Assembly: GCA_004352715.1 (NCBI GenBank)
Contig: SCFE01000110.1
Location: 375,063 to 439,062, forward strand
Length of the DNA: 64,000 nt
DNA from: Hofstenia miamia
Lineage: Eukaryota > Xenacoelomorpha > Acoela
Direction: 5' to 3'
Under the pieces are notes generated by a model, which was not told where the DNA came from, did not search any database, and saw nothing but the letters and a program-made list of their open reading frames with translations. The position numbers and the translations under genes were made by a program. Positions 36,099 to 46,470 of this stretch are shown one piece after another (positions within the stretch are counted from its first letter, which is position 1; every line of letters starts with the position of its first letter).

Positions 36099-36112
36099 TA
36101 AATATATTCCAC

Positions 36113-37112
36113 NNNNNNNNNNNNNNNNNNNNNNNNNNNNNNNNNNNNNNNNNNNNNNNNNNNNNNNNNNNNNNNNNNNNNNNNNNNNNNNNNNNNNNNN
36201 NNNNNNNNNNNNNNNNNNNNNNNNNNNNNNNNNNNNNNNNNNNNNNNNNNNNNNNNNNNNNNNNNNNNNNNNNNNNNNNNNNNNNNNNNNNNNNNNNNNN
36301 NNNNNNNNNNNNNNNNNNNNNNNNNNNNNNNNNNNNNNNNNNNNNNNNNNNNNNNNNNNNNNNNNNNNNNNNNNNNNNNNNNNNNNNNNNNNNNNNNNNN
36401 NNNNNNNNNNNNNNNNNNNNNNNNNNNNNNNNNNNNNNNNNNNNNNNNNNNNNNNNNNNNNNNNNNNNNNNNNNNNNNNNNNNNNNNNNNNNNNNNNNNN
36501 NNNNNNNNNNNNNNNNNNNNNNNNNNNNNNNNNNNNNNNNNNNNNNNNNNNNNNNNNNNNNNNNNNNNNNNNNNNNNNNNNNNNNNNNNNNNNNNNNNNN
36601 NNNNNNNNNNNNNNNNNNNNNNNNNNNNNNNNNNNNNNNNNNNNNNNNNNNNNNNNNNNNNNNNNNNNNNNNNNNNNNNNNNNNNNNNNNNNNNNNNNNN
36701 NNNNNNNNNNNNNNNNNNNNNNNNNNNNNNNNNNNNNNNNNNNNNNNNNNNNNNNNNNNNNNNNNNNNNNNNNNNNNNNNNNNNNNNNNNNNNNNNNNNN
36801 NNNNNNNNNNNNNNNNNNNNNNNNNNNNNNNNNNNNNNNNNNNNNNNNNNNNNNNNNNNNNNNNNNNNNNNNNNNNNNNNNNNNNNNNNNNNNNNNNNNN
36901 NNNNNNNNNNNNNNNNNNNNNNNNNNNNNNNNNNNNNNNNNNNNNNNNNNNNNNNNNNNNNNNNNNNNNNNNNNNNNNNNNNNNNNNNNNNNNNNNNNNN
37001 NNNNNNNNNNNNNNNNNNNNNNNNNNNNNNNNNNNNNNNNNNNNNNNNNNNNNNNNNNNNNNNNNNNNNNNNNNNNNNNNNNNNNNNNNNNNNNNNNNNN
37101 NNNNNNNNNNNN
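36113..37112. other. Assembly gap, 1000 N
   Basis: Exactly 1000 N; placeholder. It begins 15 bases beyond the end of one Tc1 derivative and ends inside a second. Confidence 0.99.
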
Positions 37113-37488
37113 TATTTCGAAGTTGACACATTGTGATGCCAAACACTTATCACTTCAGCAATAAGCTCCTTTTAGACGTGATGCTCTTGCTTTGCAGCTT
37201 CTTTTTTATTATTCCCCATAGGTTTTCAATTGGGTTTAAATCAGGCGCGTTACTGGGCCAATCCAAAACCGTAAGCCCCTCTTCTTCAAGATACTTACTG
37301 CATACACGAGCTGTGTGGCATGGAGCCCAGTCATGTTGAAAAACTCCATTGTTTTCTGGAAACCACTCTCGCATTTGTATGGTCATTAGTAATAAACACG
37401 AAAGCATATAAGTGCTTATATTAAAAATTAATTATATCTTTAAAAACTAAATGAAACATATGTGTATTTATTAATATGAACCGGGCTG
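37113..37488 (-). mobile_element. Tc1-type deletion derivative, copy 2 (partial)
   Basis: Nearly identical to 35712-36098, with the same internal deletion junction and the same terminal repeat ending TATGAACCGGGCTG followed by TA. One base is missing in TCCTTTTAGACG, shifting the transposase frame. Flanks differ from copy 1 (AAACAAATC against AATATATTCC), so it is a separate insertion and not an assembly duplicate. Its other end is in the gap. Confidence 0.85.
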
Positions 37489-37490
37489 TA

Positions 37491-39264
37491 AAACAAATCT
37501 TTTAATTGAGCGTTATTATGTCAGCATTTGTCAAACTTGAAAAAGATAAATCCTTCATTTTAGATCAGTGTTACTGCTGGAACATTTTGGGTCAAATCAA
37601 TTACCTTTTTCCTAAATTTAATAAACCGCCATACATTAGAACAAGAGAAGTTATTGGTTTATATTGGAGGCAGAATGTTTTGGATGTATAATTTTTCTTA
37701 GGCTAACTTTGCACAATGAGAGGATTTTGCAAAAAAATTGCTAATACCATCACTGTATATTTTAAACCACCTGAAAAACGCATTAATAATAGTGAGTCAA
37801 TTTCAGGTTTTCCCAAAACTAATCTACATCCACAAAAACTAGAACACATTTTCTTACAGAAACATAAACACGAGCAGGAAACACAATAGATTTGACTCTT
37901 ATAAATAAAGGTTATTGGACTAAATATATGAGTATTGCAAGATAATATTTATGTAGCTATAACTATTTTATAAATTATATTCAGACTATCGATTTTTATC
38001 ACCTGTCAATTTGTGAACTGATAAAATTCAATAGTCTGAACATTTAAACTGCGTGTTTATAACTGCTAAAAGTGGATATTGTGAGCAATCCGGAAATTTT
38101 GCTGCTATCTGATAAATTTTCAGTGGATATTCAAACTTGGTTTTTAACTACTAATTGAAGATTAAATTCACATAAGTTATTATTGATATTGCGTTTCATA
38201 AATATACCTAAAAAGGGAGTTTTCACAATAATGATCTGCTTCGAATTTTCTTACGTACCGTGCAAAAATCTGCAATATAAAAAACAAAGCATATAAAAAA
38301 GGTGAAAATATATAATAATAAATGTAGCAAATGAAACCTAATGTAGTTATCTAACAACATTCTATCACAGAACTACTTGTACGAAAACATTTTCTAAAGA
38401 AATTAATCAAGCCCTAAGCAGCATAAATTAGTCCTTCGAAAATGCACATGCATGGTATAAAGCGCTTTAAGTGATGAAGAAATTAAATTGTCGATTTTGC
38501 AGGCGACATCGTTTTGATTTTTCCTGCTATTTATGTCTATGTTCGTATAGAATTCTTTAAGCCTTTTAGCGCAAGTTCAGAAAGAATAAGTCTATTTTCA
38601 GCAGTAGAACAAATCTTTTGCAATTTTGGGGTTTGAGTGATTATATCCGTCAACATCATCAGAAGTACTTTTAGTTGAAATTTTTCGACACAAACCTTAG
38701 TGATTGGTTTGGTTAAGGCCATCTACTACGAGTTATTTTTGTTGAGATTAAAGATATGCTATAGAATTATTTCACCAAGATAAATTTGAGACTTAAAAAA
38801 TTAATGGGCTCGTCTTTAATATTTAATGAATAGAAATATAATCGAAATTATATGTAATATGAAAAGTTGAGTTTCTGCAAAATATTCGTTTAACTTTATT
38901 TAGCAGTTTTGAAAGTATCAACATGAATTCTATAGTAAGTGCATTAGATTACTCATTTCAGTATAAATTCCATCAAAATTTTAAAAACCATATTCCAAAA
39001 GAACTAATTGAGTTAAGACAAGCAGTTGCGGCAAAAACACAATATTTAGTCATTTTTGTTAAGTTCTTCAGTAGAGGATTTCAATTGAATATATGGAATG
39101 CACGTAAAAATATTTTTTTATATATAGTACAGTCCACGACCAGAGCTGAGAGGTTCAATTCTTCACAAAACATTTTGGCAATAATTAACACTCTCGTTTT
39201 GATTTTTTTGCAATAGGCTCAATTTTATATACCCAAATTAAATATTCTCTTTATTTTTTGCATT
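37491..39264. other. No supported gene
   Basis: AT-rich. The 97-residue frame at 38923-39216 is the longest, but has no recognisable domain. Confidence 0.55.
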
Positions 39265-39614
39265 AGACAATTGGTTTTCAGCCAAAGCCCCTGTGAAAAT
39301 TACCCTAAACAATCTCCACAAAATATACAAGGCATGGAAAATACATTAAGAAAATCAAATTTTTGAATGATTATACTTCGAGATTTCAGAAAAATTGTAC
39401 AAATCCCGTTACATTGATCATTTTGATGTAAATTTCAGAAATATATTGGAATTTAGACAAGTATTGAAGGTCAATTCCTATTTTGTATTACAGTCATAAA
39501 AAACTTTGTAATTACACTGCCTTTGCTGGATTCGATTTTATACATATTGTATATTTATGGAAACTGTTTTCGAGGTGGATCTTCACAGGGGCTTTGGTTA
39601 AAAACTAATTGTCT
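39265..39614. mobile_element. 350-bp element with about 36-bp inverted repeats
   Basis: AGACAATTGGTTTTCAGCC with AAAGCCCCTGTGAA (39265-39299) is mirrored at 39580-39614 with four or five mismatches. The interior is AT-rich and non-coding. The flanks share GCATT on both sides. Superfamily undetermined. Confidence 0.65.
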
Positions 39615-40099
39615 GACGCATTGCCAAAATGATTCGTGAAAAATTGTGTCTCTTAAGCAATAAGGAAAGTTTAAAATTCAAAACGCATGAATAAGGACTT
39701 GTGTTAAAAATCAAAGTTATAACTACTTTTTGCAAAAATATTTTGTGAAACAGTGTCTACAAGGTTTTGTCATGGAATGCTTTATCTTGAAAATGACTGC
39801 ATTTGTTTGACAGATTCAATTTTGCCGTCTAATATGCGGAAGAGCAATTCAATGTGTATTACATATGTACATTGCAGAAGTTGTTATGTCAGAATCTTCA
39901 TCTAACATGGAAAGAATCTTCATATAACATGGAAGATCAGTCTCTCAAAATTCACTTTTCCTAGTATCAATATACCATACCCACAATCCTTTGTATTACG
40001 AGCACCAATTGCTGGAGGCAGTTTCTGAATCATTGTTTCTGCTTTATTGCGGAAAAAAATACTGGGTTCATTACTGCTGTAAAAGTAGACATAAATTCC
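39615..40099. other. No supported gene
   Basis: AT-rich; only a minor local duplication (ATCTTCATxTAACATGGAA at about 39895-39930). Confidence 0.6.
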
Positions 40100-41400
40100 T
40101 TAGACTACACATTACAGTCAATTGTTAGTGAACCTCGAACTTAAAAATAGTGTCAACAGCAGCACGAGGAATGATATTCTGGATATTTTTCTGACCAATA
40201 AACCAAAGTATTTCTCAACGGAAGTGTTTGAAACCTGTGTTACAAATGATCACAAAGCGATATTAGTTAATTGTGACAGAAATAAGAGGCTAGTTAAAAA
40301 AAGTTTCCATTAAATTATTTGAAAAGCGTAGAATGAATAACGTTCAAAAGCAGATGTGTTTTAATTCAAAGAACTTGGAAGTAAATCCAATGATTCTAAT
40401 TTTTCTTTTGTAAGATCGGCACTCCAATGTGTGGAAGAATACATTCCAGTGAAAATTGTCATATTGTCAAGATGGTACCTTCAATACATATCTCCACTTA
40501 TCAGATATTTATCCAAAAAGAGAAATTATTTTTTTCAGACGTAAATTAATAAGGCAAACGAAAGCTCATTCACGGTAGGAAGATTGATTGCAGAGACAAA
40601 GAAGAAGCATTTGTAAGCTAACAGTAAATGAACGAGAAAATTGTGGCTTGTCATTAACAACTCCACAAACAAAGAAAGTTCACAACTGCTGCAAGTGCCC
40701 CGTTGAATGAATTTAATCAGCACTGTGGTCACCGGCAAGCCATTGAAATACATACATATATGCCATGCCAAGACTAACATTGATCCAAAATATAAAAAGG
40801 TTCAGAAGATTCCACTAGAAGAAATTGGTTGTCCTCTTCTGATACAACAAGAAGTTCATTTCACTTTCGAAAGACTGAAGTAAACAGTAGTGGGATCCGA
40901 TCACTTGCCTTTTTATGTCCTAAAGAAATTCGCAAAAGATCTTAGTTATGGTATCTGTCAGATTTTCAACAAATCTCTGAAAGTAGGAATTATTCCCAAT
41001 TTGATGAAGATGGTTAATATGCACCAATACCATAACCACTAATCCGAAAATCATATAATAACTACCGACATGTTTCTGTTACCTCTATTCTCGCCCAGGT
41101 ATGTGAGAGAGAGATCTACAAAGTTTTTAAAAATGAGCTAGAGAAGAAATTAGAATTGATCAATTTTCTTTCAGAAGATATAGTTGAGCAGAACATGCGC
41201 TTATCAAAATTAAGCACATTATTGCTAGGAATTTAAACAGCAGAAACTGCAAGTAACAGGTCATTATTTAATATATTTTCAAAATAGTTCGATTTAGTAA
41301 GACATGTTAATATTATTGAAGCTTACAACGGTCTCTATATCAAGAGACTTCTTATTTGGGAAAAAGCAGTGTGCCAATGTGGGAACAAATCAATGTGACT
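40100..41400 (+). pseudogene. Decayed LINE: end of endonuclease and start of RT
   Basis: 40122-40313 encodes STRNDILDIFLTNKPKYFST with NDHKAILVN, the APE endonuclease end (LDLxLTN ... SDHxAI). Around 40890-41000 the frame VVGSDHLPFYVLKKFAKDL and CQIFNKSLKVGIIPNLMK matches the RT entry block (SGPDxLP...IFNxSLxxGxxPxxWK). Multiple stops and frame changes show it is old. Confidence 0.7.
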
Positions 41401-41425
41401 TTCTATAATGTTTACAAAATATTCA

Positions 41426-41427
<2 letters not shown>

Positions 41428-41463
<36 letters not shown>
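41428..41463. repeat. AT dinucleotide microsatellite
   Basis: Uninterrupted AT run of about 36 bases. Confidence 0.9.
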
Positions 41464-41464
<1 letters not shown>

Positions 41465-41579
41465 GAGATTTTATTTAAGGAAAGTACCACTTTTTCAAGA
41501 TCAACAATCCGGTACCAGATGTATTATTCAATTAATACAAATATATAAAGTGACATTAGAACGAAATTTACAAGAAAAT

Positions 41580-41893
41580 TTACATAAAAAACGAGTCATT
41601 CCTCCTTTTGCAGCCTTAATAGCAGATATTCTTCGTGGCATTGAGCATGCAAGTTTATGGCAGTATTCGGCTGGAATTCGGACTCACGCTGTTAGTATGG
41701 CGCTTTTCAACTCTGACAAATTTCCTGGCCATTGTCGCGCTACGTCGTTTTTCAGTCTTACCCACAAATGCTCAATGGGTTTGCAGCGGGAGAATTTACA
41801 GGCTATCTGGTAAGGCGAATGCTTGCAATTCAAACCAGTCTTTGTTGCGCTTGGATGCGTGACATGGCCTGCAGGCTTGAAGGAGAATATCAC
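41580..41893 (-). pseudogene. Tc1-type transposase, C-terminal piece
   Basis: Encodes IFSFKPAGHVTHPSATKTGL (a decayed FQQDNAPCHTS block), CKPIEHLWVRLKNDVARQWP (DLNPIEHLW block) and, after a stop, SMPRRISAIKAAKGGMTRF, the usual Tc1 C-terminus. Confidence 0.75.
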
Positions 41894-42252
41894 AACAGTG
41901 AACTGTCATATGAAGTTGTAGCTTTGAATCCTAAATCTTAACATACTCCTACGAGTTCATGGGAGAAAAAAATTGGTTAAGTTCCTTTAGCCATCTTAGT
42001 CCAAGCCATTAAACTTGACGGAAGTTTTATTGAAATGCTGCAGGGCTGGTCTCTTTAAGCGTGTTTGTCTGGTACCAAACTGGACAATTGTCGTCGATCG
42101 TCCACACTTCATATTCCTTCACAAAGTGAAGTATTTTGCATCTCATGTAATCTTTCATTTAAATGGGGCTTTTGAGCTGCGGTACGACTTCTAAGAAAAC
42201 TGATAGAAACAGAGGCTAGCGAACGGATGAGCAGCTGATTTCCCCGAAAGAC

Positions 42253-42462
42253 TCATCTAACAGGTGGCGTCAGCTTAGGAGGCTGACCTGGGCATTTTCT
42301 ATCTTTGTAGTCGCCTTTTTCCTTGAAGCGAGTGATACAGGCTGCAATGGCAGATATGCTAACACCTAGCCATTCAGGAATCTTTCGAATTGACAACGAT
42401 TCCTTGTGTAAAATAATAATTTGAGCGCATGTAGTCTCACAAATATTTGCAACTTTGTCCAT
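42253..42462 (-). pseudogene. Tc1-type transposase, N-terminal HTH
   Basis: Encodes AQIIILHKESLSIRKIPEWL then GVSISAIAACITRFKEKGDY and RKCPGQPPKLTP: helix-turn-helix followed by the GRP(P/R)KLT motif of Tc1 transposases. It starts at an ATG at the expected place, 70 residues, then loses frame. Confidence 0.8.
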
Positions 42463-42525
42463 CTTGCAATCCTCTAAAACGTAACAACAACATATTGAAT
42501 AATGTTAACTGGTAATGTCAATGGT

Positions 42526-42875
42526 AACTGGTACCAATTAAATGTCCACCGCCTACTTGTTAGTGGATCGTTACTTTAATTAACACAAGAACAGTGAGCA
42601 CTCCTTGAGAATATATTTACATCTGATGTTTCAAATGCAAAAATTATTGAAAAGAGATAAAATTTCTACTAAAAGCAAACTCAATGGGATAATCAACATA
42701 ATTGGGAGTATATGTACTTGCTAGTGTTTTTGCTGAATGAATAATGAAGTAAGCAAAGAAGGCTTATAGGTCATTTTGACAAATGAACACTGTGTATAGT
42801 AAATTAAATCTTAACTCTAAATTAAATCTTAGCTAAAAATTACCGCTAATGAACACTGGTCTTAAATTAAATTTC

Positions 42876-42911
<36 letters not shown>

Positions 42912-43009
42912 TTTCAATAGCTTAGGTAAATTTTGTTTACATTTATATTTATCTTTTTTGTTCGTTAAATTATATTTAAATTGATTCCATGATGCTTAGT
43001 TGAAAATTA
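42526..43009. other. No supported gene
   Basis: AT-rich, including a TA microsatellite at 42877-42909. Confidence 0.65.
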
Positions 43010-43579
43010 TCAATTGTCCTGGATAAAATTTTATATGTAAATTCGGTTTATGAAGAATCTGATCAAATTATGACTGATTTTGAACCATCTGTTTTCAATA
43101 AAAAAGGATGTAAATCTTGACTTGGTATGCAAAGCTCTGGATGAAATGTCTCCCCATGGGTGTGGAGTTGATGATCTTCCTACAAGCTTTCTCTATCGCT
43201 ATAGGAGCGTGTTTTCTGTTCATATTTTAAACATGTTTAAGAACTGCATAAATCATGGTACGGTACCCACCATATGGAAAACATCCTATGTAATCCCAAT
43301 TTTAAAACATTGATAAAAAAATAATGTAACTAACTCCCGGCCTATTAGCATTTTACCAAAACTTGGATTAATTTTCGAACGTATTTTATTCTGGAATTTA
43401 CATCGAATCATAACCCAACATCTGTCTCCCAGACAATTTGGATTTATTAAAAAACGTTCCACGTCTAGCCAACTCCTATCATATTTGGATTACATTTATA
43501 GAAACTTTGACGAAGACATTTAATGTTCTGAATTATATATGGACTTTAGTAAAGCCTTTTACTCATGGAAAACGCATTG
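43010..43579 (+). pseudogene. LINE RT fragment ending at the palindrome
   Basis: 43080-43313 encodes LDEMSPHGCGVDDLPTSFLY and NMFKNCINHGTVPTIWKTSY. In changing frames it continues SRPISILPKLGLIFERILF, PRQFGFIKKRSTSSQLLSYL and ELYMDFSKAF, the third RT block with its catalytic Asp. The coding similarity stops where the inverted repeat begins at 43580 and I do not find the rest of the RT after 47777. Confidence 0.75.
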
Positions 43580-44505
43580 CTAAATTAATGATTAATAAGT
43601 TAAGTGATAGATCACAGTATAAAACACATGATATATAAAAGTTTAAACAAAATCAATTAAAAATGTGTATTAACAAACAAACAATGTTTCTATTTATGAT
43701 AAAGTCTATTATAAATTTATCATTGGACTGCAAATTTAGCAGCAATTCATTAAAATAAAATTGATTATGTTTTAAAAGAAATATCTTTAAAACAACAAGA
43801 GACAATATTATAAAAAAGGGTTAATAATCAAAACAATATCTGAGATTTAATTATAAAAATAGCTTACCAAAATGTTTGAAATCTTTATGGGTAGTTCTTT
43901 CATCAATGTGAAGTTCCATTAATCCACTCTATGCATACAGTTGCATGTTTTCATAGACAATGTCAATATTATGAGTTTTATCAATATTCTATTGTTCAAC
44001 TGTCAAAAATGTATCCAATCATAAAGATTTTTATCATCTTAACATGAAATCCAAATCACTTTAACAATTAAATAAAACACTTTCAAATCATATTAAACTA
44101 GAATTTTTTTACAAGTTGGAAAACAATCTCAATTATTACATGTTTTTCTCAATTTATACAATTATGTAAATGAATGATGCTACAAAACTAAAATGTTAAT
44201 AATGTAAAACAATTTATCTATCACCGTCTCTGGTAAAAATGAAATAAATATATTTTCAATATGTATTTCTCATTGAATTCAAGAATAAAATATTTGCAAG
44301 TAGGAATTTTTATATGAAATGTTTAAAGATTGTTGATAACATGTTTTGTTATTAGTGTTGTAAATTGGTTGTTAACGTTTATTGATACACATATATACAA
44401 AACGTTTAAAAATATTTATTTTATATTATAAGAAATTGCTTGCATGTTAAAATTTTATTGGTTCTTTTATATTAAGAATTAAATAAATAACCGATATATG
44501 ATTTC

Positions 44506-44640
44506 CACATTTGTGACTTACATTTCTTTTCCGACGTTTTTTCACATTTGTGACTTATATTTCTTTTCCGACATTTTTTCACATTTGTGACTTACATTTC
44601 TTTTCTAACGTTTTTTTACTTTTGTGACTCACATTTCTTT
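44506..44640. repeat. 37-bp tandem repeat in the left arm, four units
   Basis: Units of CACATTTGTGACTTACATTT followed by CTTTTCCGACGTTTTTT. The right arm carries the same array inverted at about 46680-46790 with three units. Confidence 0.85.
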
Positions 44641-44855
44641 ATTTATATTTCTAAGACTGAAGTAAATTAAACATGGATAGTTGTAAGATGATATTACACT
44701 TGCACACTAATTATTAAGATCTTTACCACATGTTTATGTGAACTCTAGTTGATGATTGGATCAAAATGAATTAAGTTATTTTGATTGGTTTATATGCAAA
44801 AGTTTGTAATAACTAACAGGTAATTTGAACACTTTTTTCAATTTAAAATTCGGCA

Positions 44856-45174
44856 GTGACTCCAAAAGCTGCTGACAAAGCTCATACTAAAAAAAATCTA
44901 CAAAAAGATGGACAGACCAAACAAGACGATCTCTCACAACCAAAAAAATTCGTTTTAAAGCCTATATTACCAAAGACCATGTATTCCGTAAAGACTGTTG
45001 GTAAAGTAGTTCAAACAGAGGGGGTCAACAGTCTCAACAAAATTTCCAAAGAGTGTCAGATGAAATATAACTCTGTTAGAGAATTAAAAATCAGTGAGTG
45101 GCAAAAAATACACAATGCATATAGTCTTCACACAAAGTACAACCCTGCAGTAAAAGTTATACTGGAAAATGGCA
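44856..45174 (+). CDS. Unrecognised arm-encoded gene, left copy, C-terminus replaced
   Basis: The frame begins TPKAADKAHTKKNLQKDGQT directly after a CGGCAG that would serve as an acceptor; no ATG opens it. It continues FVLKPILPKTMYSVKTVGKV, ELKISEWQKIHNAYSLHTKY and NPAVKVILENG, then leaves homology at the arm boundary 45174 and reads into tandem repeats (to 45221). The right-arm copy shows the true ending. The N-terminus is Lys-rich and low in structure; the second half looks folded. Family not recognised. Confidence 0.5.
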
Positions 45175-45182
45175 TCAAAACG

Positions 45183-45440
45183 AAAATTAAATATTTTTCC
45201 AAAGGCAGTAATTTTGTTTGAAAAGACAAAAAAATCGGCAAAAGGATAATTAAATATTCCCAAAGGCAAGTAATTTTGTTCAAAAAGACAAAACAAATCA
45301 CCAAAAGGAAAATTAAATATTTGGAAAGGCAAGTAATTTTGTTTGAAAAGACAAAAAAATCGGCAAAAGGATAATTAAATATTCCCAAAGGCAAGTAATT
45401 TTGTTTGAAAAGACAAAACAAATCACCAAAAGGAAAATGA
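45183..45440 (+). repeat. Alternating 62-63-bp tandem repeat in the palindrome spacer
   Basis: Four units start with AATTAAATATT. Units 1 and 3 share ACAAAAAAATCGGCAAAAGG; units 2 and 4 share ACAAAACAAATCACCAAAAGG. The array is therefore two copies of a ~125-bp dimer. The minus-strand ORFs here (45084-45332, 45128-45421) are repeat translations. Confidence 0.85.
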
Positions 45441-45981
45441 AAATTTTAGACTCTCAAATAGTAAAAAAATACTTGGAAATTCATTATATATTGGCATTCT
45501 CTCCAATGCTATGCCTTAGAAACTCTATTTTATCAGTTTCTGATAGTTGTCATTTACACTATTTATTTCTATATTTAGAAAATGTTCCTAAGTTGTTTTA
45601 ATACCTAATGTACAAAATGTAGTTTAAATCATTTAACAATTGCTGTTGTGTTTTTATAATGTACGACTATGTGTTTTGTAAAATCAATCAATTTAATCAT
45701 TTTGCGTAAATATATTTTTTATGAAAATGTGTTAGTCTTTTTGTAATTAAAAATGTTTTGCGAATTTCATGACATCTAATTGATTCGATTTTGAAATGGC
45801 GCTATGTATTTATTTGCGATTATCAAAATTTACTCATTGACTGAAGAAAAATGTGAATGTTAATGCTTTCTTAATAATTATAAAGTTTTTATTTTAAAAT
45901 TCATTTTTAAATTGAGTTTTTTGTTTCACTAGTAAGTACTATTTTTTAACAATTAAAATAAAAATCAATGGTACATATATA

Positions 45982-45987
45982 TTTATT
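45982..45987 (-). terminator. Candidate polyadenylation signal (AATAAA)
   Basis: AATAAA on the minus strand 11 bases after the stop of the right-copy gene (45998). Position and AT-rich context fit a poly(A) signal. Confidence 0.35.
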
Positions 45988-45997
45988 TTAAATATTT

Positions 45998-46470
45998 TTA
46001 AACACTAAATCTAAATACAGTTTGTGCATTGCCACCTGGATATATTGGTGGTTTATCCTTGTCACGTCTAATTTTAAGTCTGATAAACATCTTGAATTTT
46101 CCCCCTATAGCTTTCTCTGCACAACGTTTAGGCAGGAAGAAGCAGTTGCCATTTTCCAGTATAATTTTTACTGCAGGGTTGTACTTTGTGTGAAGACTAT
46201 ATGCATTGTGTATTTTTTGCCACTCACTGATTTTTAATTCTCTAACAGAGATATATTTCATTTGACGTTCTTTGGAAATTTTGTTGAGACTGTTGACCAC
46301 CTCTGTTTGAACTACTTTACCAACAGTCTTTAGGGAATACATGGTCTTTGGTAATATAGGCTTTAAAACGAATTTTTTTGGTTGTGAGAGATCGTCTTGT
46401 TTGGTCTATCTTTTTGTAGATTTTCTTTAGTATGAGCTTTGTTAGCAGCTTTTGGAGTCACTGCCGAATT
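45998..46470 (-). pseudogene. Unrecognised arm-encoded gene, right copy, N-terminus frameshifted
   Basis: The open part (45998-46342) encodes MYSLKTVGKVVQTEVVNSLN, ELKISEWQKIHNAYSLHTKY, ILENGNCFFLPKRCAEKAIG and GKFKMFIRLKIRRDKDKPPI, ending FRFSV and a stop. Upstream, 46343-46470 matches the left copy's N-terminus but a short deletion in the AAAGATxGACC region breaks the frame. The gene's last ~50 codons lie in the spacer, outside the repeated arm. The order KY.P.V.V.LENGxxxFLPKR loosely recalls small mobile-element proteins with an LPxR motif, possibly OB-fold; that is a guess. Confidence 0.45.

Larger units (their letters stand above)
41509..42525 (-). mobile_element. Decayed Tc1-type transposon
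   Basis: The minus strand holds an N-terminal HTH frame (42253-42462) and a C-terminal catalytic piece (about 41580-41893). Possible ends GGTACCAGATGTATTATTCAAT (about 41512-41533) and ATTGAATAATGTTAACTGGTA (about 42494-42514) are imperfect inverted repeats. Length of about 1 kb fits a Tc1 element with losses. Dead by frameshifts. Confidence 0.7.

Noticed and set aside
45084-45421. Overlapping minus-strand ORFs with a repeated YLPLGIFNYPFAD-type string
   Set aside because: Translation of the ~62-bp tandem array, not a repeat protein gene.
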